Below are positions 7,994-15,450 of a DNA stretch of 64,000 nucleotides, piece after piece (position 1 is the stretch's first letter; each line of letters opens with the position of its first letter). A program made the translations under genes and the position numbers. The notes beneath the pieces are model-generated. The model was not told the origin of the DNA and did no database searches. It saw only the letters and a list, made by a program, of their open reading frames with translations. The stretch lies in contig JANOSD010000113.1 in assembly GCA_031415655.1 (NCBI GenBank), forward strand, positions 1 to 64,000, read 5' to 3'. The DNA comes from JAKOVR01 sp031415655. GTDB lineage: Bacteria > Actinomycetota > Acidimicrobiia > Acidimicrobiales > Acidimicrobilacustridaceae.

Positions 7994-10363
7994 ATGGTCC
8001 GCGCCCGTCGCCCTGTGTTGTTCGCGGTGTTTTTTGCCACCGGCTTCGCCGCGCTGTCGCTCCAGGTGGTGTGGCAGCGGGTCATCTCCTTACATGCGGG
8101 CGTGGATTTGGCGTCGTTTACCACGGTGGTTGCGGCGTTCCTGGCCGGGCTCGGGGTCGGCTCGATCATCGGCGGGCATCTCGCCGATCGGTTTGGCGCC
8201 AGGGGATCGGCTCGAGTGTTTGCGGTGGCAAACCTGGTGTTGGGGGCATTTTCCTGGGTGAGTCTTTGGTTCTTCTACGACCTCTACCGCACCGTCGCTC
8301 CATCGCTGGGGTCGACGGCATCCACCTTCGCGTTCAACGCCATGCTTCTCATCGTGCCCACCACGTTGATGGGTCTCAGTACACCGTTGGTCGCGAAGGC
8401 GGCGGGTGCCCAGGCCGGCACCGAGGCGGGTGTGCTCGTTGGTCGGCTCTATGCCGTGAACACCCTGGGAGCGGCGTTCGGGGCCGCAGCTACTGGTTGG
8501 TACCTCCAGGGAACGTTCGGTTTCGTGTCGACCGTTCGCCTGGCCGCAACGTTGCAGTTGTTCGCCGGATTGGTCACGCTCGTCTGGCTCCAGAAGTCGT
8601 CGGTTGCCGAGGCGGCTCCGTCGACCGCATCGTCGTCGGCGACCACATCGACTCCGAAGAGCGAGTCCCCGAAGAGCGTGCCGTCGATTGACCGGGGTCG
8701 GGCATGGCCGTGGTTCGTGGTGTACGGGGTTACGGGTGCGGTGGCGCTCGGTTTCGAGACGGTGTTCTTTCGGGTGATCGACACCATCATGCGTTCGAAC
8801 TCATACTCCTTTGGTCACGTGCTGTCGCTCTACCTGCTGCTGTTTGCCATCGGCGCCGCGGTCGGAAGCCGGCTGCTTCGGTGGCGAAGCCCGGATCGTC
8901 CCGAGGTGTGGTTCTTGGCCATGCAGTTCGGCGTGGGGCTTGCGGCCGTGGCGGGCATCGCCGCACTGGTGCGGATTGCGCCGCGCACGCCTTGGGCGGA
9001 AGCCATCCGCACATATTTCGAGGGTGAGGGTTTCAGTGTTGGCTTCACGCAGATCGACGGCGCGGCGCAAACCCAGTTGTTTCAAGTGTTTGTCCTGGCC
9101 CCGTTGTTGGTGATGGCCGTGCCCGTTGTGCTCATGGGCGCCTCGTACCCATTCATCATGGCGGTCGTGGCCCGCCGACCCGAGAGCCTGGGCCGGCGTA
9201 CTGGGGCACTACTGGCCGCCAACATCGTGGGCAACGTGGCCGGCACGTTGATCACCGGTTTTGCGCTTATCGACCGGTTCGGCACCGCCGGTACCTATCG
9301 AATTCTCGCCGCTCTGCTGGGGTTCGCCGGCCTTGGTGCCGCATGGCTGGCCACCCCCTCGCTCCCTCGTCGACGCTGGGTGTCGATCGCGGTGGTGCTC
9401 GCGTTGGCGGGGTTCGGTGTGCGGGCAATGCCGAGCAATCAGCTTCTCTACGCCTCATTGCACGGCACCGAGCCGGCAGGAATCACCTTGGTTGAGGACC
9501 GGTCGTGCGCGACTGCGCTTCGTCACCTTCCCGATGGTTCGTCCGAACTCACGGTGAACGGTGCGGCGCAAAACCGCTATCCATTCGACGACTTCCACGT
9601 GCTCGTGGGTATGGCCCCTGCTATCGCCCACCCGCAGCCCCGTCGAGTGATGGCGCTCGGTTTCGGGATCGGGGCCACGCCCTACGGGTTGGCGAGTGAT
9701 CCCCGGCCCGAACAGATCGATTCCGTGGAGCTGTGTGGTGGGGAGCTTCCGTTGCTGCGACAGCTTGGCGAAGACGGCGCCCCAGAGCTCGCCCGATTGT
9801 TTGCCGACGGACGACAACAGTTCGAGGTGGGGGACGGCCGCGACCATCTCCTGCGCACGCCCGCTGGCACCTACGACGTCGTGGTGGTCGACACGCTTCG
9901 ATCCCACGCCGCATTCAGCGGCAACCTCTATTCGCAAGAGTTCTACGAGTTGGTGCGCTCTCGGCTTGCCCCCGGCGGCATCCTGGCGCAGTGGGTCGCC
10001 TCGCCGCGGGTGCTGGCCACCGTTACCCGAGTGTTCCCCTACGTCGTGACCTTGTCGGTGGGGACATACTTCGGATCGACGTTCTTTCTGGCGTCCGATC
10101 GTCCGATCGAGTGGAACCGCGAGGCGATCCGTGCTCGAGTGGCGGCGTCAGGGGTGGCCGACCGGTTCCCCGTTCCCGGTCAGCCGGCAAACGTGCAGGC
10201 GTTCTTCGACGAAGCGGTGCCGGCCTGCGTGGTGCGCGGTGCGGCGACCGTGGAGCCCGTAGCGGCGGATCAAACCAACACCGACCTTCGCCCGCGCGAC
10301 GAGTACTTCCTAAACAACGCACCTCCTTCAGTCGACGCGGGGCCGGTTGGTCGCTGTCCCTGA
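7994..10363 (+). CDS. membrane-anchored spermidine synthase-like fusion protein
   Basis: The 789-residue protein fuses an N-terminal multi-spanning membrane region of MFS-like character (residues 1 to about 490, with several clear hydrophobic segments such as those at 8-30 and 38-58) to a C-terminal spermidine-synthase-like methyltransferase fold. The latter shows MALGFGIGATPYGL (nucleotide-binding glycine loop), VVVVDTLRSHA and LYSQEFYELVRSRLAPGGILAQW. Such fusions are widespread and mostly uncharacterised; polyamine synthesis is not proven. The gene starts 9 bases after the lipoate ligase. Its stop codon lies inside the first 15-bp tandem repeat preceding mraZ. Confidence 0.8.
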   Translation: MVRARRPVLFAVFFATGFAALSLQVVWQRVISLHAGVDLASFTTVVAAFLAGLGVGSIIGGHLADRFGARGSARVFAVANLVLGAFSWVSLWFFYDLYRTVAPSLGSTASTFAFNAMLLIVPTTLMGLSTPLVAKAAGAQAGTEAGVLVGRLYAVNTLGAAFGAAATGWYLQGTFGFVSTVRLAATLQLFAGLVTLVWLQKSSVAEAAPSTASSSATTSTPKSESPKSVPSIDRGRAWPWFVVYGVTGAVALGFETVFFRVIDTIMRSNSYSFGHVLSLYLLLFAIGAAVGSRLLRWRSPDRPEVWFLAMQFGVGLAAVAGIAALVRIAPRTPWAEAIRTYFEGEGFSVGFTQIDGAAQTQLFQVFVLAPLLVMAVPVVLMGASYPFIMAVVARRPESLGRRTGALLAANIVGNVAGTLITGFALIDRFGTAGTYRILAALLGFAGLGAAWLATPSLPRRRWVSIAVVLALAGFGVRAMPSNQLLYASLHGTEPAGITLVEDRSCATALRHLPDGSSELTVNGAAQNRYPFDDFHVLVGMAPAIAHPQPRRVMALGFGIGATPYGLASDPRPEQIDSVELCGGELPLLRQLGEDGAPELARLFADGRQQFEVGDGRDHLLRTPAGTYDVVVVDTLRSHAAFSGNLYSQEFYELVRSRLAPGGILAQWVASPRVLATVTRVFPYVVTLSVGTYFGSTFFLASDRPIEWNREAIRARVAASGVADRFPVPGQPANVQAFFDEAVPACVVRGAATVEPVAADQTNTDLRPRDEYFLNNAPPSVDAGPVGRCP

Positions 10364-10402
10364 CGGTGGGGCCCTTGACGGTGGGGCCCTTGTCGGTGGG
10401 GC
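10361..10402. repeat. 15-bp tandem repeat carrying GGTGGGGC
   Basis: Two perfect 15-bp units (TGACGGTGGGGCCCT) and a partial third begin at the stop codon of the spermidine synthase-like gene. Each carries the octamer GGTGGGGC, which recurs at 10467, 10541 and 10604 in the mraZ upstream region. Confidence 0.85.
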
Positions 10403-10466
10403 AGCGGCGGACCCGGGGGACCCGGACGACACCCGGGTGCGAATGTCGTGAGCGCGTCTTGTGCGC

Positions 10467-10630
10467 GGTGGGGCGAAATGGGGGACGGCTCGGCCCCGAC
10501 TCGGTGTTTTGCGGGAGCGTTTTGGGTGCAGAGGGCTCGCGGTGGGGCAAATCGGGTCTGAAAGGCCGGGAATGGGTTGACGGGGTGGGGGGAATAGGCT
10601 TAAGGTGGGGCGCAATGGGGGACAGGGGGG
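10467..10630 (+). promoter_or_regulatory. phased TGGGG repeats, candidate MraZ boxes
   Basis: TGGGG pairs spaced exactly five bases apart occur at 10469-10483 (TGGGG CGAAA TGGGG) and 10606-10620 (TGGGG CGCAA TGGGG, followed one period later by GGGGG), with a weaker pair at 10543-10557. E. coli MraZ binds TGGGN repeats separated by five bases upstream of its own gene, so these are probably autoregulatory operators. The proximal set overlaps the -10 element of the predicted mraZ promoter, which fits repression. Confidence 0.65.
10577..10606 (+). promoter_or_regulatory. candidate promoter of the dcw cluster (PmraZ)
   Basis: TTGACG (10577-10582) and TAAGGT (10601-10606) are 18 bases apart. The predicted transcript would start near 10613, giving a leader of about 107 bases before the mraZ GTG. 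It is the best promoter match in the 356-base spacer, and the TGGGG repeats overlap it. Confidence 0.5.
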
Positions 10631-10719
10631 CAACGCCGTCGGCGGTGTCCAACTTGTTCCCGTAGGACATGAAAATCGAAAAATGACCACTTCACGGTGG
10701 CAAACCCGGAGATGGCGGC

Positions 10720-11139
10720 GTGTTCGTCGGAACGTTCGAGCATTCGCTCGATGACAAAGGCAGACTTGTGCTGCCGGCGACGTTTCGGCTGGCGCTGGGC
10801 GAGAGGGGATTTCTCTCCCAGTATGAGCGCTGCCTGGGTTTGTGGACCGAAGAGGGTTTTAACGACGTGGCCCACCGTCTCCGAGAGAAGGTGCGCGACG
10901 GGTCGGCAGCGCCCAATGCCGTGCGCAGCCTCACCGCCAACGCCACGGAAGTGAAACTCGACTCGCAGGGTCGCATCACGATCTCGCCGCGATTGCGCGA
11001 ATACGCCGGACTCACCACCAACTCGGTGATTATCGGAGCGTTCGATCGCATCGAGATCTGGGAAGTGACCCGATGGGAGGAAGTCAGCGCCGACGCCGAC
11101 GACAGCCTGCTGGTTGCCGTTACACGTCTGGGGATCTGA
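10720..11139 (+). CDS. mraZ: transcriptional regulator MraZ
   Basis: MraZ is an AbrB-fold DNA-binding protein that regulates the division and cell-wall cluster it heads. The 139-residue product has two tandem SpoVT-AbrB half-domains with the repeated signature DDKGRLVLPA (residues 11-20) and LDSQGRITIS (about 80-89), the normal size for the family. The GTG start at 10720 has GGAG eight bases upstream and gives the standard N terminus (MFVGTFEHSLDDKGR). The TGGGG repeats upstream suggest autoregulation. A 303-base gap with a predicted structured RNA separates it from rsmH. Confidence 0.95.
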   Translation: MFVGTFEHSLDDKGRLVLPATFRLALGERGFLSQYERCLGLWTEEGFNDVAHRLREKVRDGSAAPNAVRSLTANATEVKLDSQGRITISPRLREYAGLTTNSVIIGAFDRIEIWEVTRWEEVSADADDSLLVAVTRLGI

Positions 11140-11260
11140 CCACTCCCGACCACCGTCTGACCACCGAAACGAGCTCGACCCCAAACGTCGGGCGCCAACG
11201 CCGAGGTGGCCAGGTAACACACGCTCGCACCACCACACCGAATTGCGGTCCGCTCACCCG

Positions 11261-11362
11261 CAGCCTTTCGGTCAGCAAGATGGAAGGCCCCTACTCCGCC
11301 CGCTTCCCATCTCGTTCGCTCGGGAGAGACAACCCGACGTGCATTCGCTGACCGAGGGGCTG
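11261..11362 (+). ncRNA. candidate mraW-type leader RNA, three-way junction
   Basis: A 16-bp helix can form between 11261-11276 and 11347-11362 with only two G-U wobbles and no mismatch. The 70 bases it encloses hold two further hairpins: 11279-11286 with 11303-11311 (one bulge) and 11320-11324 with 11333-11337. The element lies in the mraZ-rsmH gap about 80 bases before the rsmH start. Actinobacteria are known to carry a conserved cis-acting 'mraW RNA motif' at this place; I infer that this may be that element or an analogue but cannot test the covariance model. Confidence 0.5.
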
Positions 11363-11401
11363 CTGATGAGCGGACCCAGTTCGATGGGCCTCCCCTTGTG
11401 C

Positions 11402-11415
11402 GCGAGCGCGCTCGC
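11402..11415. repeat. 14-bp perfect palindrome before rsmH
   Basis: GCGAGCGCGCTCGC is self-complementary over 14 bases and ends 13 bases before the rsmH ribosome binding site. It may form a hairpin in the rsmH leader; no T-run follows, so it is not a standard terminator. The rest of the 11140-11442 gap outside this and the leader RNA shows no coding frame. Confidence 0.6.
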
Positions 11416-11442
11416 ACCGACCAGCCAATGAGAGAAGTACGT

Positions 11443-12399
11443 ATGGCAGGGGGATCCAAAAACTTTGTCCACCAGCCCGTAATGGTGCGCGAGATCGCCG
11501 AGATCTTCGCCACGTTGCCCCCTGGTGTGGTGATCGATGCCACCGTGGGCGGTGGTGGCCACGCCCGGGCGCTTCTCCTGGCCCATCCAGATCTGGTGCT
11601 GGTAGGCCTCGACCAGGACCCCGCGGCGATCGACGCGGCGGCGGCATCGCTCGCCCAGTTCGGCGATCGCGTGCACCTCCTACATGTCCGGTTCGACGCC
11701 ATCGCTACCACGGTACGTGACTTGAACAGTCCACCGGTGGCCGGCGTGCTGTTCGACCTGGGGGTGAGCTCACCGCAATTCGATCATGCGGAGCGGGGCT
11801 TCAGCTATCGGCATGCCGCTCCCCTCGATATGCGAATGAACCCGGCGGCGACCGTGAGCGCGGCGACGCTGGTGAATTCCCTCCCCGTCGACGAGATCGC
11901 CGACCTGCTGCACCGGTACGCGGACGAGCGCAATGCCGGTCGTATCGCTCGGGCCATCGTGGCCGCCCGGCCAGTGCTTACCACCACCGAATTGGCCGAG
12001 ATCGTGCGTGACGCGATTCCCGCTGCCGTGCGCAGAACGGGCGGCCATCCCGCGAAAAAGGCATTTCAGGCGTTCAGGATTGCTGTCAACGACGAACTGG
12101 CGATTCTTGGGCCGACCATAGATCAAGCCGTGGCGCTGCTTGCGCCGGAAGGCCGGATCGCCGTGCTTGCCTATCACTCTGGGGAGGACCGAATTGTGAA
12201 AGCTCGCCTCCGTTTTGCGGAGACGGGCGGCTGTACCTGCCCACCGAACCTACCGTGTGGCTGCGGCGCGGCGCGGACTGTGCGGCTGCTGCAGCGGGGC
12301 GGGCGGAAGGCGTCGAACGAGGAACAAGCCAGCAATCGGCGTTCCACGAGCGTTCGGCTTCGTGCGGCACAGAAACTGGCGTTTGAGGTCGCAGCATGA
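11443..12399 (+). CDS. rsmH: 16S rRNA m4C1402 methyltransferase RsmH
   Basis: RsmH (MraW) methylates N4 of C1402 in 16S rRNA using S-adenosylmethionine. The 318-residue product opens with HQPVMVREI, then the SAM loop DATVGGGGHA, LDQDPAAI, and the family blocks GVLFDLGVSSPQFD, RGFSYR, PLDMRMN and HPAKKAFQAFRI. I chose the ATG at 11443 because GAGAGAAG lies six bases upstream; GTG at 11398 and ATG at 11428 are open alternatives. Its stop overlaps the ftsL ATG by four bases. A structured leader precedes it. Confidence 0.95.
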   Translation: MAGGSKNFVHQPVMVREIAEIFATLPPGVVIDATVGGGGHARALLLAHPDLVLVGLDQDPAAIDAAAASLAQFGDRVHLLHVRFDAIATTVRDLNSPPVAGVLFDLGVSSPQFDHAERGFSYRHAAPLDMRMNPAATVSAATLVNSLPVDEIADLLHRYADERNAGRIARAIVAARPVLTTTELAEIVRDAIPAAVRRTGGHPAKKAFQAFRIAVNDELAILGPTIDQAVALLAPEGRIAVLAYHSGEDRIVKARLRFAETGGCTCPPNLPCGCGAARTVRLLQRGGRKASNEEQASNRRSTSVRLRAAQKLAFEVAA

Positions 12400-13058
12400 G
12401 CTCGTCGCCGCTGCGCCGCGGGAGTGCGGCACCCGTCGCCCCAATCGAGGAGCCGCCGAGCCGTCGGGCCGACCGTCCCGACCTGCACGTGGTTGGCACC
12501 GACGAGGTAGCACCCTCGATCATCGGGCGGCTCGGCGTATCTGCCCTCATTCTCCTCTTTCTGGCGGTGTTTGCCTTGGTCGTCTTCCATGCGGTGCTCG
12601 CCCAATCGCAGCGCAATCTCGACGACCTGCGCTCGAACCTCGCCAAAGAGGAACAGCAGTCGAAGGCATTGCGACTCGACTACGCCACGGCGGCAAGTCC
12701 GGAGCGGGTGGCAAGCGCGGCCCGTACTCGTCTCGGCATGATCCCGCCCGCCGGCGGTGTGTTCCTCGAGCCCCAGGCGCGAGACGATGCGGAGGCGGCC
12801 TACTTCCCGGGGCAACCGGTGACTACGACCACGCCCCCGGCCCCGCCGCCGTCTACCTACGCCGTGGCTCCGAGCCCGCCGGCCTCCTCATGGACACCCC
12901 CCACGACGAACGCGTCGCGGCCCCCGACCTCGACCCGTCCCCCGACAACAACGACGACCCGGCCCACGACGACCACCCGGCCCCCGACCTCGACCCGTCC
13001 CCCGACAACAACGACGACCCGGCCATCGACGACCACCCGCCCGAAGCCCAAGGCCTGA
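12396..13058 (+). CDS. ftsL: FtsL-like division protein with Pro/Thr-rich tail
   Basis: The 220-residue protein sits where ftsL belongs, between rsmH and ftsI. It has a cytoplasmic N terminus of about 45 residues, one membrane segment at about 46-70 (SALILLFLAVFALVVFH) and a short heptad-like stretch (QSQRNLDDLRSNLAKEEQQSK), followed by ASPERVASAARTRLGMIPP, which is typical of FtsL/DivIC-type proteins. The last 70 residues are a Pro/Thr/Arg tail encoded in part by two 60-bp DNA repeats (12919-13038), far longer than usual for FtsL. It would sit in the FtsQ-FtsL-FtsB complex that activates FtsWI. Confidence 0.75.
   Translation: MSSSPLRRGSAAPVAPIEEPPSRRADRPDLHVVGTDEVAPSIIGRLGVSALILLFLAVFALVVFHAVLAQSQRNLDDLRSNLAKEEQQSKALRLDYATAASPERVASAARTRLGMIPPAGGVFLEPQARDDAEAAYFPGQPVTTTTPPAPPPSTYAVAPSPPASSWTPPTTNASRPPTSTRPPTTTTTRPTTTTRPPTSTRPPTTTTTRPSTTTRPKPKA
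12919..13038. repeat. two 60-bp direct repeats within ftsL
   Basis: The first 46 bases of two consecutive 60-bp units are identical (12919-12964 and 12979-13024), and the remaining bases differ at only a few positions. The period is a multiple of three, so copy-number change would lengthen or shorten the Pro/Thr tail without frameshift. Confidence 0.9.
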
Positions 13059-13077
13059 GCCGATCGGCTCTCCACCT

Positions 13078-15450
13078 ATGCGCACCCGCCGAACTTCGAA
13101 CCAACGCCCACCGGCAACACCATCGGTTCCTCGTGCTGTCGCCGCACCGGCCACGGATCGCCCCTCGGGCGTGCGGGTGCTCGATAGCGCGCAGGCGGGG
13201 GCGTGGGCTGCGGAAGCGGCCCGACGGGCTATCAACGGGGCCCGCTCGCCGCGTTCGGGTCCGCCGCGTTCGGGTCCGGCTCGCCGTTCGGTCGCTCCCC
13301 TTCGTCCGGTTCCCCCGCTCCCGCCACCGGTCGTACCGCGCACGACGGGGCGAATCGCCAACGGTGTGGCTGCCCAACCAAAGCTCGGAGCTTGCCGGTC
13401 AATTCTCGGGGTGCTGCTGGCCACGGGGCGAGCCATCGGGGGACTGCTCCAAACAACCAGCGCCGCCAACCTGGGCCGAGAACGGGGAGTCATGCTGCTC
13501 ACCCCCCGCCAGACCCGAAAGCGGTTGCTCGGAGTTTGCGTGGTGACGGTGTTGCTCTTTGGGGTGGTGCTTAGCCGGCTCGTCTCGATGCAGATCCTCA
13601 CCCCGGACAAGCTCACGGCGCTGAACTCCCAACAACGAATGGTGAAACAAACCTTGGCGGCCGATCGTGGTGCCATTCTCGACCGCAACGGCGTGGAACT
13701 GGCACTGTCCTTGCCTCGTAAGTCGGTGTTCGTCGACCCCAGCCTGGTGGAGCAACCACAGGCGGTGGCAGAACTTCTCGCTCCGGTCCTTGGCCTGCCA
13801 GTCGACGACGTGCGGGAAAAGGTCACCCCCGGCACGGGCAGTCGGTTCGTGTACTTGAGCCGGCATGTGGACGACGAGGTTGCCCGCAAAGTGCAATTGC
13901 TGTCCAAGGAGCATGGCATCAAAGGGGTAGGGATTACTGCTGAACCGAAACGGTACCGCCCTGCCGACCGGGTGGCCACGTCGATCCTGGGGTTCACCGA
14001 TATCGACGGAAGGGCAATTGAGTACTCGGGGATCGAGTTCCGCTACGACGAACTGCTCACGGGCACACCCGGGCAGTTGGTGTTCGAGCAGTCGCCCGAT
14101 GGCCGCACGATTCCGGTGGGGGAAAGCCTGCTGCTGCCAGCCCAGAAAGGCGACGATCTGGTACTCACCCTTGATCGATCGATGCAGTTCGAGGTGCAGC
14201 GAATCATGGCCGAGCAGGTGCGGGCGGTGTCGGCCAAAGGAGGGATCGCCATCGTGTCGAAACCTGACACCGGTGAGGTGCTGGCGATGGTCAACGTGCG
14301 CACCGATGCGAAGACCGGAGAAGTGTTTCCGAGCGCCAACAACGCTGGGCTCACCTCGAGTTACGAACCGGGATCGGTGATGAAGCTGGTTACCGCCACC
14401 GGTGCCATTGAGGAAGGGCTCGTAACACCAGAGACCGTGATGAATCTGCCCGTTTCCCTCCAGATCTCCGACGGCGTGTTTTCGGACGCCGAACCCCGCG
14501 GGCAAGTGGCGTGGTCGGTAAAGGAAATCATCACCGAGTCCTCCAACGTTGGCACGATCATGATGGGGCAGAAGCTCGGGAAGAATCGGGTCTACGACTA
14601 TCTCCGCGACTTCGGATTCGGCGACAAGACCGCCATCGACTTTCCCAACGAGCAGGCCGGTCATGTTCCTTCACCTCATCGGGACAACGAGTGGTGGGAT
14701 ACGTCGATGGGCACGGTGCCGATCGGTCAGGGCGTTTCGGTTACCCCGATGCAGATGTTGGCTTCCTACAACGTGATCGCCAATCGTGGGCGGTACATCT
14801 CCCCGATCCTTGTGAGCGACGTGATCGATCAGGGCGGCATCCGCCGGCCGACCCAACGCCCAGACCCCCGACAGGTGGTGTCCGCAACGACGGCCGACAA
14901 GCTCAATCTCATTCTGCGCAACGTCGTGAGCGCGGGTACCGGCAAGAAGGCGGCGGTTGACGGCTACACCGTGGCCGGCAAGACCGGCACCTCCCGTAAA
15001 GCACAGGCGAACGGCTCGTACATCAGCGAGGACGGCACCGTGAAGTACGAGTCGACGTTCGTGGGCTTCGCCCCCGCGGAAGCTCCGGCCGTGTCCGTGA
15101 TCGTGATCATCGACGAGCCGTTGGGGGAGATCTATGGCGGCCTCGTGGCGGCGCCGGCGTTCGCCAAGATCACCGACTTCGCCCTCCGGGTTCTTGGTGT
15201 TGCGCCGCCCGTGACCGATATCGCCAACGGCAATGGCAAGGCGGACCCGAAGACGCAGGCCGAACTTGTGGCCAAGGGCGCGATCCTGGAGGCTTCGCCC
15301 TACGAGACCACGGCCGATGGGCGCAAGCGGGCGTACCCCGCCGGCTCGGACCCCGGCGTTCCCGGTTCAACACTTGTCCCCGGTGCGCCCAGTGCCACAG
15401 TCGCGAACGCCCGTAGCCCCGGCACCACGACGAAAAGTGGGCGACCATGA
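13078..15450 (+). CDS. ftsI: peptidoglycan transpeptidase FtsI (class B PBP)
   Basis: This 790-residue class B penicillin-binding protein crosslinks septal peptidoglycan. After a long, proline- and arginine-rich cytoplasmic region of about 150 residues comes one membrane segment (LLGVCVVTVLLFGVVLSRLV), then the pedestal domain with RGAILDRNG, and the transpeptidase domain with the active-site S433-VMK, SSN (488-490) and KTGT (635-638). The N-terminal cytoplasmic part is several times longer than in E. coli FtsI and may bind other divisome proteins. The ATG lies 19 bases after ftsL and its stop overlaps the murE ATG by four bases. Confidence 0.95.
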   Translation: MRTRRTSNQRPPATPSVPRAVAAPATDRPSGVRVLDSAQAGAWAAEAARRAINGARSPRSGPPRSGPARRSVAPLRPVPPLPPPVVPRTTGRIANGVAAQPKLGACRSILGVLLATGRAIGGLLQTTSAANLGRERGVMLLTPRQTRKRLLGVCVVTVLLFGVVLSRLVSMQILTPDKLTALNSQQRMVKQTLAADRGAILDRNGVELALSLPRKSVFVDPSLVEQPQAVAELLAPVLGLPVDDVREKVTPGTGSRFVYLSRHVDDEVARKVQLLSKEHGIKGVGITAEPKRYRPADRVATSILGFTDIDGRAIEYSGIEFRYDELLTGTPGQLVFEQSPDGRTIPVGESLLLPAQKGDDLVLTLDRSMQFEVQRIMAEQVRAVSAKGGIAIVSKPDTGEVLAMVNVRTDAKTGEVFPSANNAGLTSSYEPGSVMKLVTATGAIEEGLVTPETVMNLPVSLQISDGVFSDAEPRGQVAWSVKEIITESSNVGTIMMGQKLGKNRVYDYLRDFGFGDKTAIDFPNEQAGHVPSPHRDNEWWDTSMGTVPIGQGVSVTPMQMLASYNVIANRGRYISPILVSDVIDQGGIRRPTQRPDPRQVVSATTADKLNLILRNVVSAGTGKKAAVDGYTVAGKTGTSRKAQANGSYISEDGTVKYESTFVGFAPAEAPAVSVIVIIDEPLGEIYGGLVAAPAFAKITDFALRVLGVAPPVTDIANGNGKADPKTQAELVAKGAILEASPYETTADGRKRAYPAGSDPGVPGSTLVPGAPSATVANARSPGTTTKSGRP

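Noticed and set aside
12919..13038. Two 60-bp repeats, considered as a small CRISPR-like array
   Set aside because: There are only two copies without unique spacers, in frame inside ftsL, with no cas genes.
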